Source: an uncultured Chloroflexota bacterium
GTDB lineage: Bacteria; Chloroflexota; Dehalococcoidia; SAR202; UBA11138
Length of the DNA stretch: 8,166 nt
NCBI GenBank assembly: GCA_913046025.1
Contig: CAJWRP010000074.1
Span: 1-8,166, forward strand
Direction of reading: 5' to 3'
In this document: one piece after another, positions 5,195 through 8,166 of the stretch
Numbering within the stretch: position 1 is the stretch's first letter
Layout: each line of letters opens with the position of its first letter
The notes under the pieces: generated by a model
Told to the model about the DNA's origin: nothing
What the model saw: only the letters and a program-made list of their open reading frames with translations
Databases searched by the model: none
Made by a program: the position numbers and the translations under genes

Positions 5195-7414
5195 ATGATC
5201 TTGCTTCCCAGGCCACAGAGTCACGCCCCATTTCTCTGGCTTCTCCTGTGCTTGTTCTGTTTGCGAGTCCTAGCCCATCTGCTAGTCGTGTTCTTGGATG
5301 GTGTGGCCTGGCTGCCGCCTGAAGAAGAGTGGCTGTCTGGAGTTTTGGGCTACCAGTATCTTCTGGTATCTCAGATTGTCATTGTCCTAGTGTTTGGCAA
5401 GGTGTGCGTCGACTTCACCCGCGGCCAGGGCTATTTCGTCACACCACACCGTTTCCTGGCGTCATGGCTGCCTGCCACTGGGCTGGTATACCTGTGTGTC
5501 ATGGTGGTGCGATACATCATTCGTATGTCCCTATACCCCCCGGAGCGGTGGACAGGAGTGTCCATCCCGATCTTCTTCCACTGTGTCCTGGCTTTTTTTA
5601 TCCTCATTGTCGCTCTGCACCAGGTCAGGGCGGTCCGGGCTTTACCCCCACTTAGAGGCGGATGGCGCAGATGGGTAGTGCGGAGCAGCGTTGGCGTGCT
5701 AGTTGCTGCCGGCGTTCTGGCATGGCTCGTCAACAGCCTTGCCCCGTGGTTCATGGGCTATTACATGGGTCTGGGCCCACCGCAGTTCTCAGTACGCACC
5801 GAGAGAGGTGTTGGTTTCACCACCTCCACAGGTATTGAATTGGTGGCCAACGTTTACCACCCTCGCCGCGCCGGCCTAACTCCCGCCATCCTCGTCCGAG
5901 TGCCGTATACCAAGGCTTTCACTAACGTATATATCACTGATTTAGTCAGTAGGGTGTGGGCTGAACGGGGGTACACTGTGGTCTTCCAGGGCACCCGAGG
6001 CCGAGGAGATTCCGGGGGCGTGTACGACCCCCTGCGACCAGAGCGACAAGATGGACTGGAAACGCTCAACTGGCTCTCAGAGCAGCCGTGGTTCGACGGG
6101 AGGCTGGGTATGTGGGGTGGCTCTTACTTTGGCTACACCCAGTGGGTGTTGGCCAACGAGGTGGACCCAGGCCCGTCCGCCTTGGGTATACAGATTGCCA
6201 GCACAGACTTCTACTCCATGTTTTACCCCGGCGGCGCCTTCTCCCTGGAGAGCGCACTGCACTGGGCCTTGACCAGCCGACCCAGGGAGGATGTTACTTA
6301 CACCCGTGAGGAGATGGAACGGGGCGTCAATGGCTTCCCCTTGATAAAGGCCGATGACCGCGCCCTTCACGATATCCCCTACTTCAACGACTGGGTCAGC
6401 CACCCGGAGCGGGACTACTATTGGCAGCAAATCGACGGTGAGGATCGCATCGCAACTCTGCAAGCGCCCGTCCACCTCATGTCTGGGTGGTTCGATCCAT
6501 TCCTGCCCACCCAGCTTGAGGACTTCATACGCATTCAGCAGGAGGCTCCATCACACCTAGCCAACGAGACTCGGTTGGTCATAGGGCCTTGGGCACATGC
6601 TAGGACGGTGGAGCTTCCTGGCGGCGTCATCGGAGAGAATTACCGTACCAGCAGTATCTCACCCAGCGTCGCCTGGTTCGACCGGCACTTGAAGGGCCTT
6701 GCTACGGAACAGACAACACCAGTTCGCATCTATGTCATGGGCGATAATATCTGGCGGGACGAGCATGAATGGCCCCTGGCTCGCACCCAGTATTCATCCT
6801 ATTATCTAGATAGTGGAGGCCGGGCAAATACCGGGCATGGCGATGGGAAGTTGTTGCTGACAGTCCCTAAGGCGTCAAACATAGCGGATACTTTCGTATA
6901 CAACCCGCTCGACCCGGTACCTTCCAGAGGTGGGGCGATGCTGGGCCCTAGAGCCGGGGTGCAACGTCAAAACGACGTCGAGGAACGGGACGACGTGCTG
7001 GTCTACACTACGCCTGTTCTGAAGGAGGACGTTGAGGTGACCGGCCCCGTGGAACTGGTACTGCACATCTCTACGACTGCTCCGAGTACGGACTTCACTG
7101 GTAAACTGGTGGATTTGCATCCGGATGGGTCGGCATACTTCGTATCTGAAGGTGTGCTACGTCTTAAGCCGAGTGACCTGACCCCAGATGGCCCCACAGA
7201 GATTTCTATCGACCTGTGGCCCACCAGCATGGTGTTCAAAGAAGGGCACCGCATCCGGCTGGAGGTATCCAGTAGCAGCTATCCTCGCTTCGATCGGAAC
7301 CCGAATACAGGCCGAGACATCGCCACGGAGACGGCGCCTATCGCGTCTACGCAGACTGTCTCTCATGGTACTGATTACCTCTCGCACCTAGTTTTGCCTG
7401 TGATCCCACGGTAA
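5195..7414 (+). CDS. Membrane-anchored CocE/NonD family hydrolase (S15-like)
   Basis: The 739-residue protein joins a membrane part to a complete CocE-type acyl hydrolase. Hydrophobic helices lie at about 12-34, 49-70, 89-109, 122-142 and 163-186. Basic loops (66-86 and 143-163, with RGGWRRWVVR) and the acidic first loop (PPEEEW) predict N-in, C-out topology, placing the enzyme outside the membrane. From about 200 the alpha/beta domain shows VPY238 (oxyanion tyrosine position), GTRGRGDSGG (266-275), nucleophile S310 in WGGSYFG, D434 in SGWFDPF and H468 in GPWAH. From about 600 a jelly-roll domain (VTGPVELVLHIS, FKEGHRIRLEVSSS) closes the protein, as in X-Pro dipeptidyl-peptidases and cocaine esterase. 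Likely substrates are esters, amides or acyl-peptides outside the cytoplasm. An in-frame TGA nine bases upstream fixes the ATG as the earliest start; no clear Shine-Dalgarno precedes it. Most CocE relatives are soluble or have only a signal peptide. Confidence 0.9.
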   Translation: MILLPRPQSHAPFLWLLLCLFCLRVLAHLLVVFLDGVAWLPPEEEWLSGVLGYQYLLVSQIVIVLVFGKVCVDFTRGQGYFVTPHRFLASWLPATGLVYLCVMVVRYIIRMSLYPPERWTGVSIPIFFHCVLAFFILIVALHQVRAVRALPPLRGGWRRWVVRSSVGVLVAAGVLAWLVNSLAPWFMGYYMGLGPPQFSVRTERGVGFTTSTGIELVANVYHPRRAGLTPAILVRVPYTKAFTNVYITDLVSRVWAERGYTVVFQGTRGRGDSGGVYDPLRPERQDGLETLNWLSEQPWFDGRLGMWGGSYFGYTQWVLANEVDPGPSALGIQIASTDFYSMFYPGGAFSLESALHWALTSRPREDVTYTREEMERGVNGFPLIKADDRALHDIPYFNDWVSHPERDYYWQQIDGEDRIATLQAPVHLMSGWFDPFLPTQLEDFIRIQQEAPSHLANETRLVIGPWAHARTVELPGGVIGENYRTSSISPSVAWFDRHLKGLATEQTTPVRIYVMGDNIWRDEHEWPLARTQYSSYYLDSGGRANTGHGDGKLLLTVPKASNIADTFVYNPLDPVPSRGGAMLGPRAGVQRQNDVEERDDVLVYTTPVLKEDVEVTGPVELVLHISTTAPSTDFTGKLVDLHPDGSAYFVSEGVLRLKPSDLTPDGPTEISIDLWPTSMVFKEGHRIRLEVSSSSYPRFDRNPNTGRDIATETAPIASTQTVSHGTDYLSHLVLPVIPR

Positions 7415-7710
7415 AACTCCTGTTGTCAATCAGCAACTGTGGTGCACTTTCAGGCCTTGACTTATCGAAGCCAAAAGATCCCTACTGCCTCCTCAGCACC
7501 CTCGCAGCTAAAAAGGCTTGGCATTACAGAACCACCCTCTGGAATGCAGCATACCCCTTACTGGTTATAATGGGGGAGGGTTCCCGTAGGCTAAAAGTCC
7601 CATGGGGGATTAGGTACGATGGTGAGGGGTAGGGAGATATATTCCACCACTACCTGTCACCATCACACGACCCACGCCATAGTGCTGCGTCTCTGGAACT
7701 CTTGGCGATA
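7415..7710. other. Intergenic region with a repeat copy
   Basis: These 296 bases separate the converging ends of the CocE-type gene and the small minus-strand gene. They carry the second family B repeat (7595-7615). A 69-codon frame at 7423-7632 begins with TTG, runs through the repeat and lacks a ribosome binding site, so it is not called. No clear terminator is seen; GTTG/CAAC after the CocE stop gives only a four-pair stem. Confidence 0.55.
7595..7615 (+). repeat. Dispersed intergenic repeat, copy 2 (family B)
   Basis: This is an exact 21-base copy of 146-166 on the same strand, starting AAGTCCCATGGGGG and ending TTAGGT. A G-rich continuation (GGTGAGGGGTAGGGAGATA) is longer than in copy 1 but shares its GTAGGG...ATA ending. 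Confidence 0.7.
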
Positions 7711-7905
7711 CTAGCCGCAGTGTCGGCACCTGGCGTTCTCAGCCGCGAATATAAGCTCGTTGTCTGCATCCTGAATAGCGTAGTCGAAGAGTACTCGTGC
7801 TGCTTTCGATTCGTCGGCAAAGTCATAGTGGTCTACGATGGTATTTAGCCATTCCAGATGGTCTCGCTCCAGTTCAAGGATTGCGGTTACTTTGTCCTTG
7901 GACAT
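7711..7905 (-). CDS. Small ribbon-helix-helix-like protein with C-terminal CxxC
   Basis: This 64-residue protein is preceded by a strong AGGGAGG (7920-7914), eight bases before its ATG, so it is very likely translated. Residues 5-10 (KVTAIL) could form the DNA-binding strand and about 12-25 and 32-46 (DESKAARVLFDYAIQD) two helices, the order of ribbon-helix-helix (Arc/MetJ/CopG-like) dimers. The chain ends CRHCG, a single CxxC that could bind metal in a dimer or sense redox state. It has no toxin or other partner gene next to it, which speaks against a plain antitoxin. The fold is inferred from residue pattern and could be wrong; the exact function is unknown. Confidence 0.75.
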   Translation of the reverse strand: MSKDKVTAILELERDHLEWLNTIVDHYDFADESKAARVLFDYAIQDADNELIFAAENARCRHCG

Positions 7906-8166
7906 ATATCCAACCTCCCTTAGTAATAGTCTCTAATCCGAGACATTCTCACGCATCGGTGGAATCATTTTCTTAGACCTTAAGAGGGCACATGACAAAA
8001 ACCCTAATGGTGCCACATTGTATCAGGCGGTCCTTAGTGTCAGTGGAAGTCATCCTGCAAAATCTAATGGAGGACTTGGCCCCGAATAGCATCCCCTAGG
8101 CTATACTGCCCTGTAGATGGTCAGCGACAATGGAACACATCTGAGGGTTAGAGAACCCGAGAGTGG
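7906..8166. other. Right-end intergenic region, upstream of the small minus-strand gene
   Basis: No coding frame is convincing in these last 261 bases. They contain the promoter side of the 64-residue gene, with no clear -35/-10 pair picked out, and from 8085 a copy of the family A repeat. The repeat neighbourhood continues to the window edge, so a family B motif may follow outside it. Confidence 0.5.
8085..8111 (+). repeat. Dispersed intergenic repeat, copy 2 (families C start and A fused)
   Basis: AATAGCATCC (8085-8094) runs directly into CCCCTAGGCTATACTGCCC (8093-8111). At the left end the same two blocks (4-13 and 81-99) are about 67 bases apart. The contiguous form here may be the simpler state and the left copy an expanded one. 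Confidence 0.65.

Noticed and set aside
6077..6475. 132-codon minus-strand frame inside the CocE-type gene
   Set aside because: One of several long antisense or shifted frames produced by the codon bias of the real gene. It has no protein-like features.
7423..7632. 69-codon plus-strand frame after the CocE-type gene
   Set aside because: Begins at TTG with no ribosome binding site and runs through the family B repeat, so it is probably chance.
1..8166. CRISPR array, complete transposase or integrase, rRNA
   Set aside because: No regularly spaced repeats with unique spacers, and no coding region with transposase or recombinase motifs. The repeats found are single, scattered copies.

Overview
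The window reads as a bacterial chromosome segment of intermediate base composition, made of single genes separated by gaps of roughly 150 to 400 bases. The dispersed intergenic repeats, the zinc-ribbon/DUF805 protein, the stand-alone CocE-type hydrolase and the small ribbon-helix-helix-like protein ending in CRHCG suggest a free-living environmental bacterium, perhaps Chloroflexota (SAR202/Dehalococcoidia-like). That placement is an impression from gene style. No ribosomal or marker gene is present to confirm it.

Layout. Positions 1-231 are intergenic, with members of two short repeat families and a small hairpin before gene 1. Gene 1 (232-723, +) is a zinc-ribbon plus DUF805 membrane protein, flanked by related repeat copies. 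A divergent pair follows: an alpha/beta hydrolase (957-1805, -) and an FAD-binding oxidoreductase of the PF01565 type (2118-3503, +), separated by about 310 bases. Positions 3504-5194 look like a small decayed accessory island. They hold a convincing 3' end of a tRNA without a matching 5' half (to 3683), a cluster of three related motifs resembling an IS21-family transposon end (3711-3818), and an McrB-N/HNH endonuclease gene (3862-4803). That gene has a good ribosome binding site and an intact HNH domain but is cut at codon 36 by one in-frame TAA. About 390 bases without a convincing gene come next. The largest gene (5195-7414, +) encodes a 739-residue protein with five predicted membrane helices fused to a complete CocE/NonD (S15-like) hydrolase. 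The window closes with a 64-residue ribbon-helix-helix-like protein on the minus strand (7711-7905) and further copies of the repeats.

No operon is apparent: adjacent genes are widely spaced or on opposite strands. Both hydrolases and the flavoenzyme fit a catabolic, organic-matter-degrading lifestyle, but no shared pathway can be shown. The HNH gene is the only recognisable defence-type gene. I see no CRISPR array, complete transposase, rRNA or complete tRNA. The most noteworthy items are the single-stop HNH gene beside tRNA and IS debris, the dispersed repeat modules, and the multi-pass membrane anchor on the CocE-type hydrolase.
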